From an uncultured Bacteroidales bacterium (GTDB taxonomy: Bacteria > Bacteroidota > Bacteroidia > Bacteroidales > Bacteroidaceae): a DNA stretch of 64,000 nt. Under the pieces are notes generated by a model that saw only the letters and a list, made by a program, of their open reading frames with translations, was not told where the DNA came from and ran no database searches. The DNA lies in NCBI GenBank assembly GCA_902789725.1, contig CADAPC010000002.1:1-64000 (forward strand), in the 5' to 3' direction. Positions 48,155-56,735 of this stretch are shown here, one piece after another (within the stretch, counting starts at the first letter, position 1; the number at the start of each line of letters is the position of its first letter). The position numbers and the translations under genes were made by a program.

Positions 48155-50104
48155 TTACATCCTTTTCCGCAGACCGGCAATGGTTTGTTCGTCCTGCGGA
48201 AGCGTGAGGATGAAGCGTGCACCAGCCTTGTAGGTGGTGTCGAGTGTGAAGGTGCCACCAAGAAGTTGAGCTGAACGGCTGATGAGAGTAAGTCCGATGC
48301 CAAGCCCTTCGCTAAAGTAATCGAGCTTCAGGAAAGGAATGAAGATGCGCTCCACATCTTCATCGGCAATGCCGATTCCTGTGTCGGTGATAGTAAAAGT
48401 GAGGCTCTTGTCGGCATTCTGGCAGACTTCGAGGGTGATGGTGCCCTGTTTGGTGAACTGGTTGGCATTGTCAAGAATCTGCTTGAGCATGCTGGGGAAA
48501 GCCGTGGTGTGGGTGTAGATGGGCAGAGAATCGGGCAAGGATGTAATGAATTCTTTTTTGACCGTTTCTGGACATTTGAGTTTGACTCGCTCTAAGACCT
48601 CACGGCAGATGGCGTTGCAAGCGAAGGAGCCGTTGATTTCCACTTTGTTTTCTTTCTCCAAGATGGAGGCAGCCATGAGTTTATCCACAATGCCTAAGAG
48701 GTTCTGTGCATTTTCCTGCATGGCATCGAGAATCAGTTCAAGCTCTTCGGGCGACACGTCCTTGAGTCCATCGCGGATTACTTGAGCGAAGCCGATGATG
48801 ATGTTGAGCGGTGTGCGCACCTGGTGGGTGAGGTCTTGCATGAAGGCGGTTTTCTTTTCCAGTGCCAACTGCACCCGCTCGTTGGTTTGCTGCAGTTCGT
48901 TGTTGCGCCGCTCTATTTCAGCATTCACGCTGCGGATGTCCCGGATGTAGCCTGAAATGAACTGCTGCATGGAGCAGAAGCTGTTTTGCAGCAGACCCAC
49001 AGCGTCGATGCGATCGCTCTTTTCCATTGGCTCATCGAAGTTGCCAGCGGCTATGTGCCGTGCACGATGGGCCAGTTCGTTGACTGGTTCGATGGCTCCA
49101 TTGACTATGCGGCTGCAGAAGAAGAGCATAAGCAATAATCCTCCAATGATGATGCCCAGCACAATATAGAAGAGGCGATTGTAACCTCGGAAAATTTCGT
49201 TTTCAGGATAGACAATGGCAAGGCTCCAACCAGTTTGAGGCAGTTGATGGTAAAAGACATAGCATGCTTCGCCATCGAGCATCAGGCGGGTCGTCCCTTC
49301 CTCGCCTTTCAACATGGCATTGCCCAAGGCGAAGATGTCTGCTTCGTAGTCGGGATCACGATCGGTAAAGATGGTCTCGAAAACCAGTTTGGTGGAGTCG
49401 GGATGAACGAAAAAGTTTCCCTCCTTGCCAAGCATGAAGAAATAAGAGTTTTCGGAGGGTTTGTTCGACATGACAGACTGGGAGAGCCACTTGAGGGATA
49501 TGTCGGTGGAAATGACGCCGATGAAGTTGCCGTCAGCATCGTAAAGCGGTTTGCTGTAAGTGGTGATCATCTCTTGCTGATACACGTCGTCGAGATAGAA
49601 ATCGTAGAAGGGGTCAACCCAACCCGCCTGGCGAGTGTGCTTGGGAATAGTGTACCAATCCATGTCAAAGTAACGGTACTCTTCCCCTCCCTCTTGTTCC
49701 ACCTCTATGCTGTCGCCTTCATGCCCAGCATAAATGGAGTAGTATTCTCCCTTTTCTGGAAAATAGTAGGGTTCAAAAGCGATGGAACAACCGTTGAAAC
49801 GCGGATTAAGTTCGATGATGCGGCGCGCGTAGTTGACCACGGAGTCGGGGTTGATGTGAGTGCGCACTAACCACTCCGTGTTGCTGGTGGCAATCTCCAC
49901 TTCATTGAGCACCTCTGTAATGCGCAAACTGGTGTTGTTAAGTACTTTGATGGCTCGTTGCATGGCATCATCACGAACGTAGTTTCTTGACTTGACATAC
50001 ATGAATCCGAGCGAGATGATGAATGACAAGACCGCAAAGAAGAACACCCAGAGAGAGAGTCTCAAGGAGAGGGAATGCCGTATTTTGACGATTGGATTAA
50101 TCAT
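48155..50104 (-). CDS. dCache-HAMP sensor histidine kinase
   Basis: A 649-residue membrane sensor kinase. TM1 (about 14-37), a long periplasmic double-Cache ligand domain (about 40-305, with LNPRFNGCSIAFEPYYFPEKG and GVISTDISLKWL), TM2 (about 308-332), HAMP (about 333-388), a coiled coil, HisKA with phospho-accepting His427 (DLTHQVRTPLNII) and a complete HATPase_c domain: N-box ILDNANQF near 545, DTGIGIA near 571, GLGIGLTL near 600. No receiver domain or response-regulator gene is adjacent. Its start overlaps the stop of a paralogue with a degenerate kinase core by four bases, in an operon headed by a binding protein. Confidence 0.92.
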   Translation of the reverse strand: MINPIVKIRHSLSLRLSLWVFFFAVLSFIISLGFMYVKSRNYVRDDAMQRAIKVLNNTSLRITEVLNEVEIATSNTEWLVRTHINPDSVVNYARRIIELNPRFNGCSIAFEPYYFPEKGEYYSIYAGHEGDSIEVEQEGGEEYRYFDMDWYTIPKHTRQAGWVDPFYDFYLDDVYQQEMITTYSKPLYDADGNFIGVISTDISLKWLSQSVMSNKPSENSYFFMLGKEGNFFVHPDSTKLVFETIFTDRDPDYEADIFALGNAMLKGEEGTTRLMLDGEACYVFYHQLPQTGWSLAIVYPENEIFRGYNRLFYIVLGIIIGGLLLMLFFCSRIVNGAIEPVNELAHRARHIAAGNFDEPMEKSDRIDAVGLLQNSFCSMQQFISGYIRDIRSVNAEIERRNNELQQTNERVQLALEKKTAFMQDLTHQVRTPLNIIIGFAQVIRDGLKDVSPEELELILDAMQENAQNLLGIVDKLMAASILEKENKVEINGSFACNAICREVLERVKLKCPETVKKEFITSLPDSLPIYTHTTAFPSMLKQILDNANQFTKQGTITLEVCQNADKSLTFTITDTGIGIADEDVERIFIPFLKLDYFSEGLGIGLTLISRSAQLLGGTFTLDTTYKAGARFILTLPQDEQTIAGLRKRM

Positions 50105-51642
50105 TTTCGTGGGTTTTCTTCGTTTAACGATGCGGCACCATTGCCATTCTCTTTTGCTTTTTTAGCCTTATCAGTCCAAGCCACAGGAACACCGTTCTGA
50201 GAGGCATCAAGTATCTTGTTCAGCAGGTCGGTCACCACCTCTGTTTCGCGAAGCATGCGGTCAACGTGCTCAGCCATATCTTTTTCGGAATAGTCCTGAT
50301 AGTTTTCACGAATGATGTCATTCTCGGCAGCGATGATGCTGACGGGCTGCATCATCTGGTCGGTCATGTTCCCAATCACGGCCGATTTTGTACGGTCATC
50401 CTCGCGCACCATTTTGTTGGCCCGCAACAATTCTGAATTACGTTCTTGCAGGATGTCGGTGGAATGACGTATCTCAGCAATGTAGTCAGACAGCGACTTC
50501 TGCATCATGGAGAAGCTATGCTGCAAGTGGCCCACTTCGTCACGCCGGTGGCTATCGGGAATGTGGTCGTTGAAGTTTCCGTCGGCTATGTGCTGGGTCG
50601 AAAGAGCCAGCTCCTTGAGAGGACGCAGGTTCATGCGGATGATGGTGATGCAGAACACAAACAGGAGCACAAGGCCTGTGATAGTGATGAACATTAGGCT
50701 CTGTTGTAAGCGGTTGTAGGGTTCAAATATGTCCTCTTCCGGACAAACAATAGCCACGCTCCAATCTATGTGGGAGAAGGGACGGTAGAAGACGTACTCG
50801 GTCTTACCATCATGTTTGAACACCTTGTAGCCCGTTTCGCCCGAAGTCATAGCCTTGCCTAAAGCTGTCAGGGCTGAATCGGGTTCTTCAAGTGTGGGGG
50901 TGAAGATGGTTTGATAAAAAAGCTTGGTGGAGTCAGGATGGATGAGGTAAGTACCTCCCTTGCCCACCAGCATGCTGTTGGAATGCGGGAATGGTTTTGT
51001 TTCCGAAATGGTTTTGGAGAACCAGTTGAGGGCTATATCTACCGAAAGGACACCTACATTCTCGCCCCACTTGTTGCGGATGGGCTGGCAGAAAGAAGTA
51101 ATGATATCATCCATCAAGATGCCCCCCGTATAGTCTTCACGGAATGGCTCCACCCAATAAGGGCGATTGAGCAGCTTGGGGATAAGGTACCAGTCCATGT
51201 AGTAGTATTCGTATAGTTCATTGCCCTCCTGCTCTGTCTCAATGGAGTCACCATTATTATAGGAATAGGCTGAGAAAAACTGACCTTTCTCAGCAAAGTA
51301 GTAGGGTTCGAAAGCAATGGAGCAACCATTCAGCTGGGGGTTGTTCTCCAGAATGGTACGGCTGAAGGTGAACATCGAGTCGGGCGTGTCCATGTGCTGT
51401 TCCACCAGCCACTTCATGTTGTTAGCTGCCACTTCCACATCGTGCAGCGTGTTTTCCACACGAAGCAACGTACCCTCCAAGGTCTGCGCGGCCTTCTGCA
51501 TGGCCTCCTCTTTCACGGCAAGGCGCGAATAGTAAAACATGATGCCAAGAGCCGCCATGAAAAGCATCACCACAAACACCATTACCCAAAAACTGAGTTT
51601 GGCTGCCAACGACTTGCGAATGTATGTGATGAACTTTTCCAT
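50101..51642 (-). CDS. dCache-HAMP protein with degenerate, ATPase-less kinase core
   Basis: A 513-residue paralogue of the kinase encoded just downstream: the same TM1, dCache (NNPQLNGCSIAFEPYYFAEKG, GVLSVDIALNWF), TM2 (about 312-334) and HAMP. The dimerisation helix aligns over about 65 residues, but where the kinase has LTHQVRTPLNII this protein has MTDQMMQPVSII, so Asp428 replaces the phospho-accepting His and the following Arg-Thr-Pro is lost. The HATPase_c domain is absent; the protein ends in a Lys/Asn/Glu-rich tail (about 485-513). The frame is intact, so it is a pseudokinase rather than a pseudogene. It probably forms heterodimers with, or antagonises, the kinase. Confidence 0.88.
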   Translation of the reverse strand: MEKFITYIRKSLAAKLSFWVMVFVVMLFMAALGIMFYYSRLAVKEEAMQKAAQTLEGTLLRVENTLHDVEVAANNMKWLVEQHMDTPDSMFTFSRTILENNPQLNGCSIAFEPYYFAEKGQFFSAYSYNNGDSIETEQEGNELYEYYYMDWYLIPKLLNRPYWVEPFREDYTGGILMDDIITSFCQPIRNKWGENVGVLSVDIALNWFSKTISETKPFPHSNSMLVGKGGTYLIHPDSTKLFYQTIFTPTLEEPDSALTALGKAMTSGETGYKVFKHDGKTEYVFYRPFSHIDWSVAIVCPEEDIFEPYNRLQQSLMFITITGLVLLFVFCITIIRMNLRPLKELALSTQHIADGNFNDHIPDSHRRDEVGHLQHSFSMMQKSLSDYIAEIRHSTDILQERNSELLRANKMVREDDRTKSAVIGNMTDQMMQPVSIIAAENDIIRENYQDYSEKDMAEHVDRMLRETEVVTDLLNKILDASQNGVPVAWTDKAKKAKENGNGAASLNEENPRK

Positions 51643-51655
51643 GTATGCACTTTCA

Positions 51656-52645
51656 CTATTTCAGGTTCTTGCCCATCAACTCCTCGTAAGTTACTTCTCG
51701 GTCAATGCGATGATTCTCCATCATCAGGCGCGAAGCTTTCTTCACCATGTCTGGGCGCACACGAAATTCGCGCTTACCCGAATGAGGGTCGAGCTGAAGT
51801 TTGAAAATCTCTTGCATCTGCAGCCGCTGCAAAACGCGGTTGGTTTGGACATTATTTGTTCGCACATATTTCATCACGATGTCCAAAGCCTGTTCTGGAT
51901 GGGCAGCAGCCCACTCCCACCCTTTGCGACTGGCTGCGGCAAATGCTTTGCATTGAGCAGGGTGGCTTTCGTAGTAGCTTTTCTTCACATACACGCCATT
52001 CTCCTGAATGTTGTAGCCATGATCCTTAAATCGGAAGATGCTGCTTTCGGGCATGTCGAACCCAGCATTTTTCAGCAACAGGTACTCGTTGTAACACACG
52101 GCAGAAAGCATATCCACTCCTCCCGAAAGGAACACGTTGATACCCGAAGTAAACACCACCCACTCGTAGTTAAGCTTCTTTTCGCGGTTCATAATCATGG
52201 CCAGATAGTTAGGTTCGGAAAGATAAACAGCCAGGCGTTGACTACGCTGTTCGAGCGGATTGATGCCCCAACGGGAAATAATCATGTAGCTACTGTTCAT
52301 GGAAGTCTGGAAAATATTGATCAGTGGAGTGCCACTCGAAATGATATCGATGGCTGCCATCAGCGCAAACATACCTGCTTGGCACTCATCAGTCTCTATG
52401 CGGTGATAGACAGAACTGACCAACGAAGGATGCTGAATGGACACGTCCAGTCCCACCTCCTGATAGAAACCCTTCTCCTTTGCTACATAGTAGCCAGCAA
52501 ATTCTGCCTGAGCCGTCCAAGCCGTGGTGAACACAAAAGGTTCGAGGGGCTTCGAGGCAACAGCGTGACTGCCCACCATGCTTTGCAGCAACCAGCAAAG
52601 CACTACCAACAACGTGACAATAACAGGGTGTTTCACTCTTTCCAT
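51656..52645 (-). CDS. NMT1/THI5-like periplasmic substrate-binding protein
   Basis: A 329-residue exported type II periplasmic binding protein. The signal peptide (about 1-30) is followed by the NMT1/THI5 start TTAWTAQAEFAGYYVAKEKG and GLDVSIQHP. This superfamily binds pyrimidine precursors of thiamine, alkylsulfonates and related small molecules. No ABC permease or ATPase is nearby and no TPP riboswitch precedes it. Instead it is the first gene of an operon with two dCache sensors, 13 bases upstream of the first. It probably presents a ligand to them. The absence of a lipobox suggests a soluble periplasmic protein. Confidence 0.85.
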   Translation of the reverse strand: MERVKHPVIVTLLVVLCWLLQSMVGSHAVASKPLEPFVFTTAWTAQAEFAGYYVAKEKGFYQEVGLDVSIQHPSLVSSVYHRIETDECQAGMFALMAAIDIISSGTPLINIFQTSMNSSYMIISRWGINPLEQRSQRLAVYLSEPNYLAMIMNREKKLNYEWVVFTSGINVFLSGGVDMLSAVCYNEYLLLKNAGFDMPESSIFRFKDHGYNIQENGVYVKKSYYESHPAQCKAFAAASRKGWEWAAAHPEQALDIVMKYVRTNNVQTNRVLQRLQMQEIFKLQLDPHSGKREFRVRPDMVKKASRLMMENHRIDREVTYEELMGKNLK

Positions 52646-52729
52646 GAATCAGTTTAATAAGCAAACGATGTAACGTGTCTTAAACGCTATACCACCAATT
52701 TGACAGACAAAAAACATTGCCTGATGCCA

Positions 52730-52758
52730 CAAAGTTACAAAATTCTTTCCATAAGCAA
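52730..52758 (-). promoter_or_regulatory. Promoter of the binding-protein/sensor operon
   Basis: On the minus strand TTG (52756-52758), 18 bases, then TAACTTTG (52730-52737). It lies 84 bases upstream of the binding-protein start. Confidence 0.6.
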
Positions 52759-52780
52759 CAAATTTATCAGTTATTTTTTA

Positions 52781-52788
52781 TAATTTTG
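52781..52788 (+). promoter_or_regulatory. Possible -7 box of aguB
   Basis: TAATTTTG on the plus strand, 63 bases before aguB. There is no clear -33. It is divergent from the promoter at 52730-52758. Confidence 0.4.
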
Positions 52789-52851
52789 CACACATTTTAT
52801 TGTCTACAATGCTTTAACATTCGTAAAGACTTTACAAAAGCACATAAGAAA

Positions 52852-53727
52852 ATGAAAATAGGTATCATACAGCAAGCTTGCACTGCACAAGTGAAAGAGA
52901 ACACCACCCGCTTGGTGGAAAACATCAAAAAAGCCGCCCAGCAAGGAGCGGAACTGGTCATTCTGCAAGAGCTGCACAATTCGCTCTACTTCTGCCAGGT
53001 GGAAAACACACTGAATTTCGATTTGGCCGAAACCATCCCTGGCCCCTCCACCACCCTCTTCGGACAGGTGGCCAAAGAATTGGGCATCGTCATTGTCACG
53101 TCCCTGTTTGAAAAGCGAGCACCCGGACTCTACCACAACACCGCTGTTGTGATAGAAAAGGACGGGAGCATAGCCGGGAAGTACCGAAAGATGCACATAC
53201 CCGATGACCCAGCCTACTACGAGAAATTTTATTTCACACCAGGCGACCTCGGATTCCACCCCATTCCAACCAGCATTGGGTGCTTAGGCGTGCAGGTGTG
53301 CTGGGACCAGTGGTATCCCGAAGGAGCAAGACTCATGGCCCTGCAAGGTGCCGAACTGCTTATCTATCCAACGGCCATCGGTTATGAGTCGAGCGATACA
53401 CCCAAAGAGCAAGAACGCCAACGCGAGGCTTGGATGACGGTGCAACGGGGACATGCTGTAGCTAACGGACTCCCCGTCGTTGCAGTGAACCGTACAGGGC
53501 ATGAACCTGACCCATCGGGCCAAACCAACGGCATCCAGTTCTGGGGAAGCAGTTTCGTGGCTGGGCCACAAGGAGAAATGCTTTATCAGGCTCCGAAGGA
53601 TGAAGAGATTGTTGCGGTTATTGAAATTGACATGCAGCGATGCGAAAATGTGCGCCGCTGGTGGCCTTTCCTACGCGACCGCCGCATCGAAGAGTTTGCC
53701 GACCTTACCAAACGGTTCATCGATTAG
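52852..53727 (+). CDS. aguB: N-carbamoylputrescine amidohydrolase
   Basis: A 291-residue nitrilase-superfamily enzyme that hydrolyses N-carbamoylputrescine to putrescine in the agmatine pathway. The start MKIGIIQQACTAQVKENTTR is the family N-terminus; an upstream extension crosses the promoter. The Glu-Lys-Cys triad is visible: Glu in VILQELHNSLYFCQ, Lys in YRKMHIPDD and Cys in VCWDQWYPEGARL. The family usually sits next to agmatine deiminase (aguA), which is not in this window. It converges on the GHL10 gene. Confidence 0.9.
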   Translation: MKIGIIQQACTAQVKENTTRLVENIKKAAQQGAELVILQELHNSLYFCQVENTLNFDLAETIPGPSTTLFGQVAKELGIVIVTSLFEKRAPGLYHNTAVVIEKDGSIAGKYRKMHIPDDPAYYEKFYFTPGDLGFHPIPTSIGCLGVQVCWDQWYPEGARLMALQGAELLIYPTAIGYESSDTPKEQERQREAWMTVQRGHAVANGLPVVAVNRTGHEPDPSGQTNGIQFWGSSFVAGPQGEMLYQAPKDEEIVAVIEIDMQRCENVRRWWPFLRDRRIEEFADLTKRFID

Positions 53728-53775
53728 GAAATCCGTGCAATCCGTTGTCTGAAAAGATTCTCTCTGAAAAGATTC

Positions 53776-55266
53776 TCAAAGTTTCACTTTCACTGGCTTG
53801 GACTCGTTGTGCAAGCGGTCAAGTGCAGTCACCACGAAGGTGGTACCCTTTTTCGATGCAGGCAACGAGTAGGAGAAGCCGCTGGTGATGGCTACAATGT
53901 TCGCAGAATTGTCCAACTTCACTTTCTCTCCCTTTTCAAACTTGTAAATCACATATTGGCGTGCGCGGTCCATTTCTTTCTTTGCCCGTGGAGCCTCCCA
54001 TGTGAGTACCGCACCCGTCATGGCATAAGAGCGTGCTTTCACATTCTTAGGCTTTCCAGGTGCTTTCTTATCAATGTACGGCATCAACGGCTGGAGGGCA
54101 GGCGTAGAATGATATTGTTGCTTCAGCAGGGTGCGGTAGTTGCCTGGATTGTTCACACAGGCTGCGGCATACCACTGGCACGAACCTTGCACATTGGGTA
54201 GAGCGCGTTGCAGACTGTACTTAGCGGGCATTTGGTGAGAATTTGGATTGTTGGGATCAACCCCTTGCACGGTTCGTTCAATATCTTGTCCGATGAACAG
54301 AGGGCGTCCTCCACAATAGTCGTTCCACCAATGGATGAGCACTTCGTAGTCAGCTACTTTCGTACCAATGTTCCAATAAATCTGCGGAATATTGTAGTCC
54401 ACCCAACCCTGATTCACCCAATACACAATGTCGGCATAAAGATCATCGTAGTTCTGCGTACCCCTTGTGGCACTACCCTCACGACAGTTCTCCCCCGTAG
54501 GACTGTTACGATATATGCCAAAAGGCGATACACCAAATTTCACCCACGGCTTGACAGAACGCACCAACCGATGCAGGTCACGGATGAGCAGATTCACATT
54601 GTCACGCCTCCAATCCTCAATGTTGGAAAAGCCGCGAGGGTTAGCATTATAGTATGGATGATCGGGCAGCGGAAGTCCGTTGACGGGATAAGGATAGAAA
54701 TAGTCGTCCATGTGGATGCCATCCACATCGTAGTGGTTCAAAATGTCTTCCACCACCATGCAAGTATAAAGACGGTTCTCCTCCAAGGCTGGATTGAAAA
54801 TATACAATCCGTCATACTCAAACACACGCTCAGGATGGCGCACGGCTGGATGATCCTGAGCCAATGCAGTGGTATATTTTGTCTTGGCACGATAGGGATT
54901 AATCCATGCGTGACACTCCATCTCGCGTTTATGGCACTCCTCCACCATCCAAGCCAAAGGATCCCACCCGTCAGCAGGAGCCATGCCTTGCACACCTGTC
55001 AGATAGCGCGACCAAGGCTCATAACTGGATTTGTAGAGCGCATCACCCTCAGCCCTCACCTGAAAGAGGATGGCGTTGATGCCACATTGTTGCAACGTGT
55101 CGAGCTGCGAGGAGAGCATCTGCCGTATCTGCGCCATTGATTTGTTCAGATACTGACCGTTGACACATTGAATCCATGCTCCGCGAAACTCACGCTTGGG
55201 GTTCCCTGCTGCAAAAAGCACACAGAAGGAGCACCACAGGAGGAGTGTAAAAACTGTCTTTTTCAT
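53776..55266 (-). CDS. Secreted family-10-like glycosyl hydrolase (GHL10/DUF187)
   Basis: A 496-residue exported protein with signal peptide MKKTVFTLLLWCSFCVLFAA. The TIM-barrel GHL10 domain (about 25-370) has REFRGAWIQCVNG, GINAILFQVRAEGDALY, HAWINPYRAKT, DVDGIHMDDYFYPYP and FGVSPFGIYRN. A C-terminal fibronectin-type III domain (about 395-496) follows. YngK-like members are thought to act on cell-wall or glycan substrates, but activity is largely untested. It may belong with the envelope enzymes downstream (PLD-like, SGNH). Confidence 0.88.
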   Translation of the reverse strand: MKKTVFTLLLWCSFCVLFAAGNPKREFRGAWIQCVNGQYLNKSMAQIRQMLSSQLDTLQQCGINAILFQVRAEGDALYKSSYEPWSRYLTGVQGMAPADGWDPLAWMVEECHKREMECHAWINPYRAKTKYTTALAQDHPAVRHPERVFEYDGLYIFNPALEENRLYTCMVVEDILNHYDVDGIHMDDYFYPYPVNGLPLPDHPYYNANPRGFSNIEDWRRDNVNLLIRDLHRLVRSVKPWVKFGVSPFGIYRNSPTGENCREGSATRGTQNYDDLYADIVYWVNQGWVDYNIPQIYWNIGTKVADYEVLIHWWNDYCGGRPLFIGQDIERTVQGVDPNNPNSHQMPAKYSLQRALPNVQGSCQWYAAACVNNPGNYRTLLKQQYHSTPALQPLMPYIDKKAPGKPKNVKARSYAMTGAVLTWEAPRAKKEMDRARQYVIYKFEKGEKVKLDNSANIVAITSGFSYSLPASKKGTTFVVTALDRLHNESKPVKVKL

Positions 55267-55511
55267 CTATTTGCGTTTTATTGATTTTCAAACTTCTGAA
55301 ACTGTTAGAACTCACCAATTCTTATCCTACGATTATCCACAAAGTCCAAACTTTTAAGTAAGTAAACATAAATAGTTTATAGAAAAAATTCATGATTAAT
55401 TCATGGCCAATTCATGGCAATTCGTGTTTACATAAAACATATAATTATCACAAATTGATCACGAATTATCATCAATAAATTTTGTTCAATTATTTATAAA
55501 TAATCAATACA
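55267..55511. other. AT-rich intergenic region with short repeats
   Basis: About 245 bases without a gene. It contains three near-copies of AATTCATG (55388-55416) and an inverted pair AATTCGTG (55419-55426) and CACGAATT (55460-55467). No promoter consensus could be fixed for the GHL10 gene. Confidence 0.45.
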
Positions 55512-56729
55512 CTACAAGAATGGGGTGAGCAAATTTCCGAACCAACCCTGGAACTTCTTCCCTGCCGTTCTGGTGCCCCAATAGCCCTTCTCCATCTTCG
55601 TGCTCGATTTCAACTGTTCATTAAACAAATCGGTCAGTTCCTTTGTCTTCTCCTTACTGAAAATAAGCGTGTTTACCTCATAGTCGCAGCGGAGCGAGCG
55701 TGCATCCATATTGCTGGAACCCACAGTACAATAGAGGTCATCAACCATCATGATTTTTGTATGATGGAAACCACCATGATAAAGATATACCTTAGCACCT
55801 CGTTTGGCAAGATTATTGCCCACATAGTGAGAGGCTTCGGGAGTTAAAGGGATGTCACTTTTGGCAGACAGGAGAATCTGCACATCCACTCCGCGATCTA
55901 TCGCTTTTTTCAAAGCCTTGCGCACCCGATGGGTGGGGACGAAATAGGGGTTAATCAACAACACTTTATGCTGAGCCGTATTCAGCATCTCAGCAAACAT
56001 GTCACGAATAGCATCGGGAGTTTGATAAGTGTGGCGGTCAATAATGGCAAGTCGAAGGTTGTCACAACTTGGAATGTAAGTGGGAAAATATTTCTCCCCT
56101 CGTAAGCGTTCGCCCGTTGCCATGCGCCACATGCGGCAAAAAATTTCATGCAGCCCATTCACCACAGGGCCCTCAAGATGCATGTGCATGTCGTGCCAAT
56201 CGCCAATCTCAGGAATGCCCACTATGTAATAGTCGGCCACATTCATGCCACCCGTGTAAGCAATGCGACCATCAATCACCACTATCTTACGGTGGTCGCG
56301 CGGAATGATGTGGTTAACCCAAGGGAAACGAATGGGGTCGAACTTGACCAACTTGATGCCCAACGCATTGATGGAGTCGTGCATCTGACGTTTAATTGGC
56401 TGATTATTGGACGAATTGCCAAACGCATCATACAAGGCACGCACTTCCACCCCTTCGGCTGCTTTCTGTGCCAACAGATGGAAAAGTAGGCCAGCAATGG
56501 AGTCGTTACGGAAATTGAAATATTCGAGGTGAATAAACGATTTGGCTTCACGCACGGCTTCAAACAAATCTTCAAACTTATCATGCCCAGTTTTCAGAAA
56601 ATCGACCGAATTGCCGTCATAAATTTTCACCCCTCTTGTCCGCAAATGAGCCACCATGAGAGAATCGGACGTCTGAGCACAAAGGACGCTGGAACTCAAT
56701 ACCATCAAAATCAACAGAATTTTTCTCAT
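55512..56729 (-). CDS. cls: Exported phospholipase D / cardiolipin-synthase-like protein
   Basis: A 405-residue PLD-superfamily protein with both HKD motifs: HRKIVVIDGRIAYTGGMN (about 148-165) and HTKIMMVDDLYCTVGSSNMD (about 324-343). The order and spacing match cardiolipin synthase, which joins two phosphatidylglycerols. The N-terminus is a cleavable signal peptide (RKILLILMVLSSSVLCAQ) rather than the two membrane spans of classical ClsA, so the protein is probably periplasmic and may be a phospholipase instead. It lies 6 bases after the SGNH hydrolase gene. Confidence 0.8.
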   Translation of the reverse strand: MRKILLILMVLSSSVLCAQTSDSLMVAHLRTRGVKIYDGNSVDFLKTGHDKFEDLFEAVREAKSFIHLEYFNFRNDSIAGLLFHLLAQKAAEGVEVRALYDAFGNSSNNQPIKRQMHDSINALGIKLVKFDPIRFPWVNHIIPRDHRKIVVIDGRIAYTGGMNVADYYIVGIPEIGDWHDMHMHLEGPVVNGLHEIFCRMWRMATGERLRGEKYFPTYIPSCDNLRLAIIDRHTYQTPDAIRDMFAEMLNTAQHKVLLINPYFVPTHRVRKALKKAIDRGVDVQILLSAKSDIPLTPEASHYVGNNLAKRGAKVYLYHGGFHHTKIMMVDDLYCTVGSSNMDARSLRCDYEVNTLIFSKEKTKELTDLFNEQLKSSTKMEKGYWGTRTAGKKFQGWFGNLLTPFL

Positions 56730-56735
56730 TGTCCC

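Noticed and set aside
52646..52851. TPP riboswitch upstream of the NMT1/THI5-like gene
   Set aside because: The conserved CUGAGA and related thi-box elements were not found on either strand.
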